Assembly: GCF_028768465.1 (NCBI RefSeq)
Contig: NZ_CP118225.1
Coordinates: 5,809,001-5,873,000, forward strand
Reading direction: 5' to 3'
Length of the DNA stretch: 64,000 bases
DNA from: Rhodopirellula sp. P2
GTDB taxonomy: Bacteria > Planctomycetota > Planctomycetia > Pirellulales > Pirellulaceae
The translations under genes and the position numbers were made by a program. Shown here in pieces: positions 54,126-63,257 of this stretch (position 1 is the stretch's first letter; every line of letters starts with the position of its first letter). A model generated the notes under the pieces. It searched no databases. It was not told the origin of the DNA and saw only the letters and a program-made list of their open reading frames with translations.

Positions 54126-55085
54126 TCACCAACCGAGCACGTGAGCAAACACGAGCGGCGCACAAATCGTCGCGTCGCTTTGGATCATGAACTTCGGCGA
54201 GTCGGCATCGATTTTGTACCACGTGATCTTTTCGTTCGGGACGGCTCCGCTGTAACCACCGTAGCTGGTCGTGGCATCGCTGATTTGGCAGAAATATCCC
54301 CACAACGGAATGTCACGCTTGAGGTCTTGAATCAACATCGGCACGACACAGATGGGGAAGTCGCCCGCGATCCCGCCGCCGATTTGGAAGAAGCCGATCG
54401 GGTCCTTCATTGTGGCTTGGTACCACTCCGCCAGTTGCTGCATTTGTTTCGTGCCCGTCGCGTACGCCCCATGCCCGGAGACGCTGCCGTCGATGACATG
54501 CGAGGTGTAAATGTTGCCCAGCGTGGAGTCCTCAAACCCGGGCGTGAAGATGGGGATGCCCGCATCTTTTGCCGCGGCGACCCAGCTGTCTTCCCGAGGG
54601 ACTTGGTAGTGCTGAACCAACCCTTCATCGTCCAAAAGGTCGAACATGAACTCGGCGGGCATGCGAGCGGCATTTTCGGCAGCCGCCTTTTGCCACATGG
54701 GCACCAACCGATCCTCAAGGTGCCGCATCACGGTTTCCGGAATGCAGGTGTCGGTGACACGGTTGAACCCACGATCGCGAAGTTTGACTTCATCTTCTGC
54801 CGAAAGAGCTCGCCAGTTTGCAACGATTTCGTACTCGTCGTGAGCGACCAGGTTGAAGATGTCTTCTTCCAAGTTCGCCGCCGTGCAAGTAACGGCGTGG
54901 ACCTTCCCCTTGCGAATCATCTCGGCCAACGACAGCCCCAATTCTCCGGTGCTCATGGCACCGGCCAGAGTCACCATCATCTTGCCCCCGCCGTCAACAA
55001 ATTCCCCATAAGCCTGTGCCGAGGCCAACAATTCGCGGGCATTGAAGTGGCGAAAATGCGTTTCCAGAAATTGCGTGACATTCAT
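54126..55085 (-). CDS. Deoxyhypusine-synthase-family enzyme
   Basis: The protein has 319 residues from the ATG at 55085 (MNVTQFLETHFRHFNARELL); the frame opens at 55196. The family fold is evident: GGKMMVTLAGAMSTGELGLS, VTCTAANLEEDIFNLVAHDE and FFQIGGGIAGDFPICVVPML. SGAVPNEKITWYKI carries the Lys (about 291) that aligns with the catalytic Lys of eukaryotic deoxyhypusine synthase (SWGKI). Bacterial members use NAD and spermidine or putrescine, often as homospermidine-synthase-like enzymes, since bacteria lack eIF5A. Its target here is therefore likely a polyamine, but a protein substrate is not excluded. It is divergent from the leucine-rich membrane protein. Confidence 0.88.
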   Translation of the reverse strand: MNVTQFLETHFRHFNARELLASAQAYGEFVDGGGKMMVTLAGAMSTGELGLSLAEMIRKGKVHAVTCTAANLEEDIFNLVAHDEYEIVANWRALSAEDEVKLRDRGFNRVTDTCIPETVMRHLEDRLVPMWQKAAAENAARMPAEFMFDLLDDEGLVQHYQVPREDSWVAAAKDAGIPIFTPGFEDSTLGNIYTSHVIDGSVSGHGAYATGTKQMQQLAEWYQATMKDPIGFFQIGGGIAGDFPICVVPMLIQDLKRDIPLWGYFCQISDATTSYGGYSGAVPNEKITWYKIDADSPKFMIQSDATICAPLVFAHVLGW

Positions 55086-55386
55086 GAAAATTCGACAACC
55101 CATACAAGAAGAGACAAAGCACCCAAATTGACAAGAGCGGTCAACCGCCGCTTCCGTCCAGAACGATCCCCATCGGGCCAATGCGTCGAAACGCAAAAAA
55201 AAGACGTTTGTCGATGGCGCCGAATCTTACCGTTCCGCGGAGTCAGTGTCGTCAGGGGATCACTAGGCGTTTTCGTTCATGAAAACCGTTCGAACAGCCG
55301 TTGCAGTGACTGGTTACACCAAGCAATTTGGATGCAAATTGAAAACAGAAGCGAAACATTTTGCGTCGCCCGATGTTGGATCCATT

Positions 55387-58101
55387 ATGAACAAGCAGCC
55401 AACCAGACCAGTGACTTTGAAGTCGGCTCAGCGTCGATGGATACGGACGATCGCAACGCTGGCCATTCTCGGAACGCTATTCGGAATGGCCTGGAAACCG
55501 CGTTTGATCACCGAAAACTTCCTGCGGGATGCCACGGACTTGATGGTCTCTGAAAATGACCTTTCGCCCATTGGCGCCCCCTCGGCAGAGGCGATTGCCA
55601 TGGAACAGGCAGTCCCCAACACGCCCCGCCCTCGGCATCGCTGGTATGTCGGCGGATTCCCTTTGGACGCTTACCAAACACGCTTGTCCGTGAACGAAGG
55701 GCAGGATGGCTTGGAAAACTGGAGCACCCTGGGTTGGGGATTGTGGATTGACCTTTGGTTCTGCATCGGCTTGCTCGCTTTGGCTGGCAACGCCGCCTAC
55801 CACATCCGCCCCGGACAATCACCATGGAACGTCCTGTGGTCCCCCAAGCGGGTCGAAAACACTCGCTACCGTCGCGTCCTGCTCAGCATCGTGTCGGTGG
55901 GATTGGTCGTTTCGGCTTGGCACTTCTATTCCACCCAACGCACTCTGCGAACGCTGGACAAAGAATCGCGAATCACACTGGCCCGGTCGACCAATCATCC
56001 AATGGTCGCGCGATTGCCACTCGCCCTTCGTGGTCCTTGGACTCATGCGGTTCACGTCCAGTGCCTTCCAGGTACCGACATGCAGTCGATTGATTGGAGC
56101 GACTACCCATCGATTCAGTTCATCTCACTGCAGGGCGACATCGATCCCGAGACGCTTCAATCGATTCAAGAGAATCCTTGGGTCACCGGCCTCCGCTGGT
56201 CGAACATCCCAAGCATTGAAAGCGCGAACCTCGTTCTGGAACGCTTGCCGTCGCTCCGCAGCCTCTCGCTCTCATTCAACAACATCGAGACATCCACGGA
56301 ACATGCGCCCGACGCGAAAATTCAGGTGCAGTCCCTGACCAGCCTGTCGTCCCTGTCACTGCGTCGAATCCCCGGCACTGCAATTTGCACCGATGAGTTG
56401 TTGGTTCCATCATTGACCTCGCTGGAAATCCAAACCATTGGCCCCAGCGTGGGTTCGTGGTTATTCGAAGAATCCAACAATCTCAAGTCACTTTCGATTC
56501 GTCACCTACGCCGGACAGGCGAGAAGAATCCGCGTGCATCCCAACTGACCGTTCGATTGATGCCCGCCCTGAGCGAACTGTCTTTGGACGCGGGCATTCC
56601 CATCGACCTCCGTTTGCTCGAACTGCCGCGTTTGCGCAATGTGCAGGGGCTCGGTTCGATGACCTCTGTGATGGAATGGTCGGAACAGGAAGAAGACTAC
56701 ATCGTTTGGGTCTCGTCACTGAAGATGTCCGGGCTGAGCTCACTCTCGAGCCTGGATTTGGCGGGTGAGAATTTTGACCAGTGGGAAGTGTCGGAGTGCC
56801 CCCGATTGCACACCGTTCGCATCAAGCACCCTCGCGCCGGTGGATACGGGCGTTTCCGTCGCAGCATGCGTGGTTGGGAAGCGCCTCCTGAACTGGTTGA
56901 CGCTCGATTGTTCGCTGCCATGGCATCCGGGACACCACTTCCAAAACGAAAGTCGCCCCGGGGATTGATGGCTTTCGCGGCCTCGCTTCCTTCGCTTCAA
57001 TCATTGAACCTGAATGGCATGAACCTGACGACGTGCGAGTTTTCAAAACTGCAAGCGTGTTCGTTCCTGAAGTCCCTGACGCTGGACCGCTGCGGAATGG
57101 ATCCACGTCAACTGGAAGAACTTTGCGACGTCAGCTCGCTTCGAGAACTCTCGGTTTCGGGAGCGGACATTGATCCCGAGGTCGTCCCTCGCCTGCTGGC
57201 CATGCACAATCACTGGGAAGTCTTGGAATTGCCTTGGGAAGAGCTCCACACAATCCGGATCATCGACCAGCCCAAATTGAAACGCGCCTTCACCACACGG
57301 ACCTTGCGAGCCAAACACATCGAATTGGTGAACCTGGAATCGTTGGTCAGCCGGTTGCGAGTCGCTCCAGGCGCAGAAACCATCCGTGTCATCAATCTTC
57401 CCAGCCTGACTGAAATCTCCATTCGTCGGCCCAAGACAAAGGACATTGTGATTGAAGATGTTCCGCATCTGCTTTCCTTCACGCTGGAACAAGGCGTGCT
57501 GAATTCTTCAACGCTCAGCAGCTTGACCCAAAGTCGCCAACTGCACTCGCTGATTTTGCCAGGCAGTCGCTATCCCCGGGGATTGGCCAAACACTTCCTC
57601 TGCTGGCCTGGGCTGCAGGAATTCAACGCCATCGCCACACCCCTGCGTGACGATGATCTGCGAGACCTGCCGAACTTGAAGAACCTTCGACGCTTGCGTT
57701 TGGACGACACGGCACTGACCGCCAAAGGCATTTCGACCTTGGCTCGTTGCGATCACTTGCAAAGCATCTCATTGCTGGGACTGGATTTGTCCAGCACCGC
57801 ACTGGAACCCCTGATGGCTCTCTCATGGCTGATGGAACTGTCGGTCAATGATGCCGTTCCACTGCCCGATTCACTTCAATCCATCCGGCTGACTCCAGAA
57901 GATTGGGCCACCCAAAAAGTCCAACCTCACATGGCTGGAAATTGGCCCAACGGACTCAGAACGAATGTTGACCGTGGGAAGAATTTCGTTCGCCGTGGAC
58001 CGCAGCATGGCCAGCGTTTGAATTGGGCGACCAATGAAGAAACGGATTCCAACGAACCACTGGACTCACTGCCGGTGACTCTGACGACTGATGCAACGTG
58101 A
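55387..58101 (+). CDS. Membrane-anchored leucine-rich-repeat-like protein
   Basis: The protein has 904 residues from the ATG at 55387 (MNKQPTRPVTLKSAQRRWIR); the frame opens at 55279. Three transmembrane helices lie in the first 200 residues (IRTIATLAILGTLFGMAW, LWFCIGLLALAGNAA, LLSIVSVGLVVSAWHF). The remainder is a long irregular leucine-rich solenoid: LERLPSLRSLSLSFNNIETS, LTSLSSLSLRRIPGTA, MSGLSSLSSLDLAGENF, LPNLKNLRRLRLDDTALTAK and LARCDHLQSISLLGLDLSST. It is probably a surface-binding or scaffolding protein. Its last 146 bp overlap, tail to tail, the end of the O-antigen-ligase-like gene on the other strand. The final 50 residues are polar and outside the solenoid. Confidence 0.8.
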   Translation: MNKQPTRPVTLKSAQRRWIRTIATLAILGTLFGMAWKPRLITENFLRDATDLMVSENDLSPIGAPSAEAIAMEQAVPNTPRPRHRWYVGGFPLDAYQTRLSVNEGQDGLENWSTLGWGLWIDLWFCIGLLALAGNAAYHIRPGQSPWNVLWSPKRVENTRYRRVLLSIVSVGLVVSAWHFYSTQRTLRTLDKESRITLARSTNHPMVARLPLALRGPWTHAVHVQCLPGTDMQSIDWSDYPSIQFISLQGDIDPETLQSIQENPWVTGLRWSNIPSIESANLVLERLPSLRSLSLSFNNIETSTEHAPDAKIQVQSLTSLSSLSLRRIPGTAICTDELLVPSLTSLEIQTIGPSVGSWLFEESNNLKSLSIRHLRRTGEKNPRASQLTVRLMPALSELSLDAGIPIDLRLLELPRLRNVQGLGSMTSVMEWSEQEEDYIVWVSSLKMSGLSSLSSLDLAGENFDQWEVSECPRLHTVRIKHPRAGGYGRFRRSMRGWEAPPELVDARLFAAMASGTPLPKRKSPRGLMAFAASLPSLQSLNLNGMNLTTCEFSKLQACSFLKSLTLDRCGMDPRQLEELCDVSSLRELSVSGADIDPEVVPRLLAMHNHWEVLELPWEELHTIRIIDQPKLKRAFTTRTLRAKHIELVNLESLVSRLRVAPGAETIRVINLPSLTEISIRRPKTKDIVIEDVPHLLSFTLEQGVLNSSTLSSLTQSRQLHSLILPGSRYPRGLAKHFLCWPGLQEFNAIATPLRDDDLRDLPNLKNLRRLRLDDTALTAKGISTLARCDHLQSISLLGLDLSSTALEPLMALSWLMELSVNDAVPLPDSLQSIRLTPEDWATQKVQPHMAGNWPNGLRTNVDRGKNFVRRGPQHGQRLNWATNEETDSNEPLDSLPVTLTTDAT

Positions 58102-59455
58102 CCAGAACACCTGCGGTGGCAAACAGGTACATGTGCACCATCTCGATGATGCCGACTTCGTGGAACATCCCGTTGCACACGTAACCACTGAGCAATCCCA
58201 GCATCAAGATGCCAACGGTTCGGCGATGATCTTCCTTGCCGACATCCAACAACGTCGCTCGCATCTGTGACCTCGTCGCGTCGGCATGCTTGACGGACGC
58301 AAGCTGCCAGGCAAGACAGAACAGCACCGTCAACAGCAACAGGTGCAGGCTGAGGCCAACCAACCCCAAATCAACCAACACCGACAAGAAAACGTTGTGT
58401 TGCATGTAGGGCCGCGCGTTTTCGAGTGGCACGCCGTGGCGTCGAATGGCGTGATACGGTTCCGCCGCATCGAAGTAGTGACCATACCCGTGCCCGCCGA
58501 GAGGCCGGTCCAAGAACATCTCGTAAGCGACCAAAGCCAGCAGAGGTCGTAACTCCACACTCTTGGCAGCGTCCGCAGCACTCAACGCCTTGTCCCGTTT
58601 CATGCTCATGATTTGATCCTTCAGGCCCATCGCCATCGCGCCGCTGAACACGACCACACCAGCCAGAGCCACAATTCGAATCCGGCGAGGGACATAGATC
58701 AGTCCGATCCAGCCGATCGCGGCGATCGCTCCCAACCAGACACTTCGCGTCAACGTGGCGTAGCAACCAGCCAGAATCAACAACGACAGCGCCGTGTACC
58801 ACGCCTTCCCATGGCGTCCGCATTCCAAGAAGCGACTGGCACAGGCGGCCAATGCCAAGGTCAGCAAAATCCCGTTGCCGGCGGGATTCAGCAGCGGGCC
58901 ACGTCCGCGACCGTAGAACTCCCAGACCTCGGGATCGTTGATGAACCGTGGGAACACCAACGCGCGCACGTCCAGCATCTCCATCACACCCGTGAATGCC
59001 AGGTACGCCCCCAAACCAATCAACACGGTGACCATCCGGCGAATGTCCTGCGGCGTGAACGTCGCGGTACGCATCACCACATACAAACTGCACGGCAGCG
59101 CCATGTAGAACAACCAGCGGGCGATCGGTGGCTGGGCTTCCCCAAACATTCCAAATCGCAAACAGCTCAGCAGCCCCACCGCGACAAATCCAAACACGAT
59201 GCCATCGGTTCGGGTCACCGCGGGCAATTGGTTCTCACCAGTCAGAACACGGAAAATCGCGACTCCGATCACAGCGGCCCAAAGCAATCGGTCCAAACTG
59301 ATTTGGATGAATCCATTGAACGCGAAAAAGGCCGGCCCAAAGACCGTTCCCAGAAACAACACGGCCATCACCAACGTCCACGTGCGGGCGCCGCGCAGCA
59401 TCGGGATCGACCACGGGATGATCGCCAACAGAATCAAGATGAGAAGCAAGGTCAT
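57956..59455 (-). CDS. O-antigen ligase/polymerase-like membrane protein
   Basis: The protein has 499 residues from the ATG at 59455, at the start of the first helix (MTLLLILILLAIIPWSIPML); the frame opens at 59524. It has about eleven transmembrane segments. A large periplasmic loop holds YEMFLDRPLGGHGYGHYFDA and NARPYMQHNVFLSVLVDLGL, the H/N-rich Wzy/WaaL-type signature. The polar C-terminal 45 residues (SSESPAVSPVVRWNPF onward) overlap the leucine-rich gene on the other strand. It probably polymerises or ligates an extracellular polysaccharide, with the WecB/TagA glycosyltransferase 1.5 kb away as a possible partner. Confidence 0.88.
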   Translation of the reverse strand: MTLLLILILLAIIPWSIPMLRGARTWTLVMAVLFLGTVFGPAFFAFNGFIQISLDRLLWAAVIGVAIFRVLTGENQLPAVTRTDGIVFGFVAVGLLSCLRFGMFGEAQPPIARWLFYMALPCSLYVVMRTATFTPQDIRRMVTVLIGLGAYLAFTGVMEMLDVRALVFPRFINDPEVWEFYGRGRGPLLNPAGNGILLTLALAACASRFLECGRHGKAWYTALSLLILAGCYATLTRSVWLGAIAAIGWIGLIYVPRRIRIVALAGVVVFSGAMAMGLKDQIMSMKRDKALSAADAAKSVELRPLLALVAYEMFLDRPLGGHGYGHYFDAAEPYHAIRRHGVPLENARPYMQHNVFLSVLVDLGLVGLSLHLLLLTVLFCLAWQLASVKHADATRSQMRATLLDVGKEDHRRTVGILMLGLLSGYVCNGMFHEVGIIEMVHMYLFATAGVLVTLHQSSESPAVSPVVRWNPFLHWSPNSNAGHAAVHGERNSSHGQHSF

Positions 59456-59682
59456 GTCGAACCTTAGCTCACCCGCGACACCACTCGTTGAATCCGTTCG
59501 AGTTTTGTCGCTCTCACCAACCATCCACTTTGACGGTTGCGACGATTCTTCTGCTTGTGCGTGTCAAACCGGTCGCACCCATCAAACTCATTCTCCCGAG
59601 CGAAACGTTCGATTCGATCAAACAGGCGTTCCATCGTTGGCACACGCCCCACTCCGTCATCCCGCTCGCATCAGGAAACCAC

Positions 59683-60900
59683 GTGCCACGCCGCGAAAAA
59701 CCTGGTCGCTTCTCCGTCGCACGGGCGTTCTTCACGAGCGTTGTCGCCTGGGCTGGTGTGCTGAGCATGGCGGGTTGTTCGCATCCCATGCGAGCCCTGG
59801 TGGGTGGGAACATGCGGATCGATGGCGACATGGGTGTCCAAGGAGACATGGGTGTCGACGGCGACATCAACATGAATGGCACAATGACCACGGTCAGCAA
59901 GACCGACAACACGGCCTCGCCAATCCGTCCGGTTGAAATCAACGCAGCGTCGCCCGGCTCCAACTCACGAATCGCGATTGTCGATGTGGACGGGTTGCTG
60001 ATCGACCGCAACTTCAGCGGGTTTGGCTCGATGGGAGAGAACCCTGTTGCCTTGTTTCGCGAAAAGATGCGTTGGATCGAATCCGACCCCACCATCTCCG
60101 CGGTTGTCCTGCGGATCAATTCCCCCGGCGGAGGTGTGACGGCCTCGGACATGCTGGCTCACCAGCTTCAGCATCTCAAGAACACACGCGGCATCCCAGT
60201 CGTTGCCTGCTTGATGACCACCGGAACTGGGGGCGCGTACTACTTGGCAACACATGCCGATGCCATCGTTGCGCACCCCACCTCGGTTGTCGGCGGCATC
60301 GGGGTGATCCTGAACAACTACAACATGGAAGACACGCTGGGTCAGTTCAACATTGTTTCCCTGCCGATCAAATCGGGAGACAAAATCGATGTGGGTTCGC
60401 CCGAACGAATGATGCAGCGTGACGAGCGAGATTTGCTGCAAGCAATGGCGGATGAATTCCACGAACGTTTCATTGAACAAGTCCGCTCATCCCGTGGGGA
60501 CCGTTTGGTGGTCACCAGGGACGTCAACGCAGCGAAAATTGACGAACCGGAAGACGCGGACGGAGAAATGCCAGCGGATGAACCAAGCAATCCGATTCCG
60601 TTTGATGGCCGCGTGGTTTCCGGAATGCAAGCGCACTCACTGGGTTTGGTCGACCAAACCGGATACCTCGACGACGCCGTGTCACTGGCAGGAAGCATGG
60701 CGGGACTTTCCTCATCGCCCGCATTGGTTCTTTTGCGTCGAGACAACGACCGAGCGATGTCCGAATTTGATGTCACTCCCAATGTTCCAATGACATCGAT
60801 CTTGCCCATCCAGTTGCCAGGTTTGGATCGCAGTGCGATGCCGACGTTCTTGTACTTGTGGCAACCTGATCCCAGCATTGTCACCGCCAACGGCGGCTGA
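59683..60900 (+). CDS. SppA-like S49 peptidase lipoprotein with Thr at the Ser position
   Basis: The protein has 405 residues from a GTG at 59683, which gives a classic lipoprotein signal (ARAFFTSVVAWAGVLSMAGC, lipobox Cys near 32); the frame is open to 59488. A short repeat linker follows (IDGDMGVQGDMGVDGDI). The S49/SppA domain starts near residue 95 (SRIAIVDVDGLLIDRN), with VVLRINSPGGGVTASD (oxyanion loop), TTGTGGAYYLAT and SVVGGIGVILNN, and then IKSGDKIDVGSP with the presumed catalytic Lys near 234. By eye the catalytic Ser of canonical ASGGYY is Thr182 here. It may be inactive or use Thr. It is probably anchored in a membrane facing the periplasm. Confidence 0.82.
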   Translation: MPRREKPGRFSVARAFFTSVVAWAGVLSMAGCSHPMRALVGGNMRIDGDMGVQGDMGVDGDINMNGTMTTVSKTDNTASPIRPVEINAASPGSNSRIAIVDVDGLLIDRNFSGFGSMGENPVALFREKMRWIESDPTISAVVLRINSPGGGVTASDMLAHQLQHLKNTRGIPVVACLMTTGTGGAYYLATHADAIVAHPTSVVGGIGVILNNYNMEDTLGQFNIVSLPIKSGDKIDVGSPERMMQRDERDLLQAMADEFHERFIEQVRSSRGDRLVVTRDVNAAKIDEPEDADGEMPADEPSNPIPFDGRVVSGMQAHSLGLVDQTGYLDDAVSLAGSMAGLSSSPALVLLRRDNDRAMSEFDVTPNVPMTSILPIQLPGLDRSAMPTFLYLWQPDPSIVTANGG

Positions 60901-60924
60901 TGCGGAGTGCGAATCCATTTGGAT

Positions 60925-61866
60925 TCAGGAATTCATGCCCCAGCCCTTGACCGTGTTCTTCCAATCCGCGGTCAATGCGGAACACAGGTAGCCGATGTTG
61001 GACATGTAGCGTGGCACCAGGCGTTTGGGGTCGCTGAGCATTCGATAGGCCCATTCCATGCCAGTGCTCTGGAAAATCTTAGGGGCTCGTTTCGCGGTCC
61101 CGGCCAAGAAGTCGAACGACGCACCCAGCTGAATGCTGACGGGCACGCCGATGCGAGTGGCATGTTCGGCGATCCATTGTTCACCTTTGGGTTGCCCAAA
61201 CGCAACGAACAACAGGTCCGTTCCAGCCTCACGAATTCTCGCGTCTTGAGCAGCCTGTTCGTCCGGCGTCAAATTGCGGAATGGAGGCGATTCGCAACCG
61301 GCGATCCGCAGGCCTGGGTACATGGCTTTCAATCGCTGGGACGCTTTGTCAGCAACACCGGGTGCACCGCCCAAGAAGTAAACGCGATGACCGCGCTGGG
61401 CCGCTCGTCCGCACAAGTGAATGATCAGTTCGCTGCCTGCGACTCGCTCGGGCAGTGGTCGATCGGTCAATTTGCTGCGAGCCACGATCGGTTGCCCGTC
61501 CGCTAAAACCAGCGCCGCCCGATGGGTGATCTGCTGAAGCTGAGTGGACCGGTGATGCAGCATGCAATAATTCAAGTTCGCCGTGATCACGTACTGCGGC
61601 GTTCCAGCGAGGATCAATTGATCGATCGCATCAACGGATTGCCACATGTCCAAACGATCAAAGGGCACATCCCAAACGTTCACGGTGTCGCGAACAAAAG
61701 GCGGCGCGGTCCCGACCGAGGCCTCGGGTTTTGTCAGAACCGTGGTTCCGAATCGTGGCCCCGATTGAAATTTGCCCGGGGCTTCTTGCGAAGCCGGTGG
61801 CACCACCACCGGCGAGGCAGAGGTGGATGAAGCGGGATACGAACTGACGGAAGAAGCCGAATTCAT
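60925..61866 (-). CDS. WecB/TagA/CpsF-family glycosyltransferase
   Basis: This 313-residue GT26 enzyme has an N-terminal Ser/Pro-rich tail of about 55 residues. The catalytic domain contains VITANLNYCMLHHRS, ALVLADGQPIVARSKL (the Asp of the catalytic loop), RVAGSELIIHLCG, RVYFLGGAPGVADKASQRLK and LLFVAFGQPKGEQWIAEH, and ends RAPKIFQSTGMEWAYRMLSD. These match TagA/WecG, which transfer ManNAc-type sugars from UDP to a lipid-linked acceptor. In planctomycetes such enzymes serve exopolysaccharide synthesis. It is divergent from the sulfatase-fold gene, and its neighbour at 57956 is a polymerase-like protein. Confidence 0.92.
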   Translation of the reverse strand: MNSASSVSSYPASSTSASPVVVPPASQEAPGKFQSGPRFGTTVLTKPEASVGTAPPFVRDTVNVWDVPFDRLDMWQSVDAIDQLILAGTPQYVITANLNYCMLHHRSTQLQQITHRAALVLADGQPIVARSKLTDRPLPERVAGSELIIHLCGRAAQRGHRVYFLGGAPGVADKASQRLKAMYPGLRIAGCESPPFRNLTPDEQAAQDARIREAGTDLLFVAFGQPKGEQWIAEHATRIGVPVSIQLGASFDFLAGTAKRAPKIFQSTGMEWAYRMLSDPKRLVPRYMSNIGYLCSALTADWKNTVKGWGMNS

Positions 61867-62018
61867 GGCGGAGCGTATTCGATGAGTGGTTGAAAAATCG
61901 TTCCAACCGCGACAATCGGTGCTCCCGTCATTTTGAGAGTGACCATGCCGCGATAGACTGCACTTTCAACCCTACGTCACGTTTTCTGCCGCAACGCAAA
62001 TTTGGTCCCAAGCAACGC

Positions 62019-63254
62019 ATGCTGATCTTCACGCTGGAAGGATTCACCCCCGCTGCGATCTCCGCCTATGGATCGTCTTGGAATCGGACCCCCGCTATCG
62101 ATCGCTTGGCGGCCGAAGGCACCACATGGAATCGAGCGATCACGCCGGTCACCGATCCACTGGAACAATGGGACCGGTGGGCGAACACCTTGGCGGGAAC
62201 CCCGCAGGCCAATCACATCGTCGTCATCACCGACGACCCGCGACTGCTGGAACGAGATTCCGCAGCCATGTTTGAAGAAATCATCTTGCTGGAAAGCGAC
62301 CTGGAGACGGCCCCCGACGCGGACGATGAATCCGAGGCAATTGACATCGAGGACACCTCCATCGGCCGCTTGACCGCCCTCGCCGCGGACCGGCTCGCAC
62401 AAGGCGACTCCGTTTGGCTGCACACGCGTTTCCTGACACATTGCTGGGACGCCCCCCGCGAACTCAGCGACGACACCATCGCGGACGAACCCAGCTACTA
62501 CGACGAGGAATCCGGGGAAGACCTTCCGGCCGAGGAGCTCGGCGAGGACCATGATCCAGTCCCCTTCATCGTCGAATCAGCCACTCCGCCGAACCATTCC
62601 ATCACAGCGGACGACGACCCAGACTGGATCACCACCTGGATGCGTACCTATGGGTGTCAGATCAAATTGGTCGACGCCATGCTCGACATTTTGGGTTCGG
62701 TGTTGGCCCCCGACGAAACGATCGTGCTCAGTGGAACCAGCGGTTTCGCCCTGGGACAAAACGGTTCGATCGGGCATCGCACTGGGCCCTGGCGTTCGTG
62801 TCACCTGCACGTGCCACTGGTCTGTTCGGGCGGATCTGGACTGCGATCTCGATTGGTGGCCTCGGCCGATGAAGTCGCTGCGGTGATCGGCACCCGCTTG
62901 GCCAACCCAAGTGGGGATCTCTTGCCAACCCATCTGTTCGCTTGTGAAAACGTTGCGGACGCTCCAACGGAAGAATCCAAACCCGAGGAATCTTTGCCCT
63001 CGAATCCCTCGTCGCCATCACCCACAGAGCGTGTTATCACCCAACATCGCAGCGTTCCCATTGCGATCACCACCAACGATTGGTTTTACGTTCCTTCGGA
63101 CGACCAATCCTTGCCCAGTGATGCAGTCGAGCGATGTCACTTGTACTTGAAGCCCGATGATGTCGACGACTTCAACAACGTGGTGCGTTTGCGACAAGAA
63201 GAGGCGGACCGACTTCACCAAACCCTTTTGAACGAATTCCATCGAGCAGAGTGA
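62019..63254 (+). CDS. Degenerate sulfatase/alkaline-phosphatase-fold protein
   Basis: The protein has 411 residues from the ATG at 62019; the frame opens at 61890. It has no signal peptide. It starts like a sulfatase (MLIFTLEGFTPAAISAYGSS, then TPAIDRLAAEGTTWNRAITP), but the first Asp pair reads LEGF and the site C-x-P-x-R is absent (ITPVTDPLEQWDR). A late segment (LSGTSGFALGQNGSIGHRTG, then CHLHVPLVCSGGS) matches the usual SDHGxxxG part. A long acidic linker interrupts the fold. It is likely inactive or has a different function. It ends 3 bp before alanine dehydrogenase, so the two are probably co-transcribed. Confidence 0.75.
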   Translation: MLIFTLEGFTPAAISAYGSSWNRTPAIDRLAAEGTTWNRAITPVTDPLEQWDRWANTLAGTPQANHIVVITDDPRLLERDSAAMFEEIILLESDLETAPDADDESEAIDIEDTSIGRLTALAADRLAQGDSVWLHTRFLTHCWDAPRELSDDTIADEPSYYDEESGEDLPAEELGEDHDPVPFIVESATPPNHSITADDDPDWITTWMRTYGCQIKLVDAMLDILGSVLAPDETIVLSGTSGFALGQNGSIGHRTGPWRSCHLHVPLVCSGGSGLRSRLVASADEVAAVIGTRLANPSGDLLPTHLFACENVADAPTEESKPEESLPSNPSSPSPTERVITQHRSVPIAITTNDWFYVPSDDQSLPSDAVERCHLYLKPDDVDDFNNVVRLRQEEADRLHQTLLNEFHRAE

Positions 63255-63257
63255 TTC

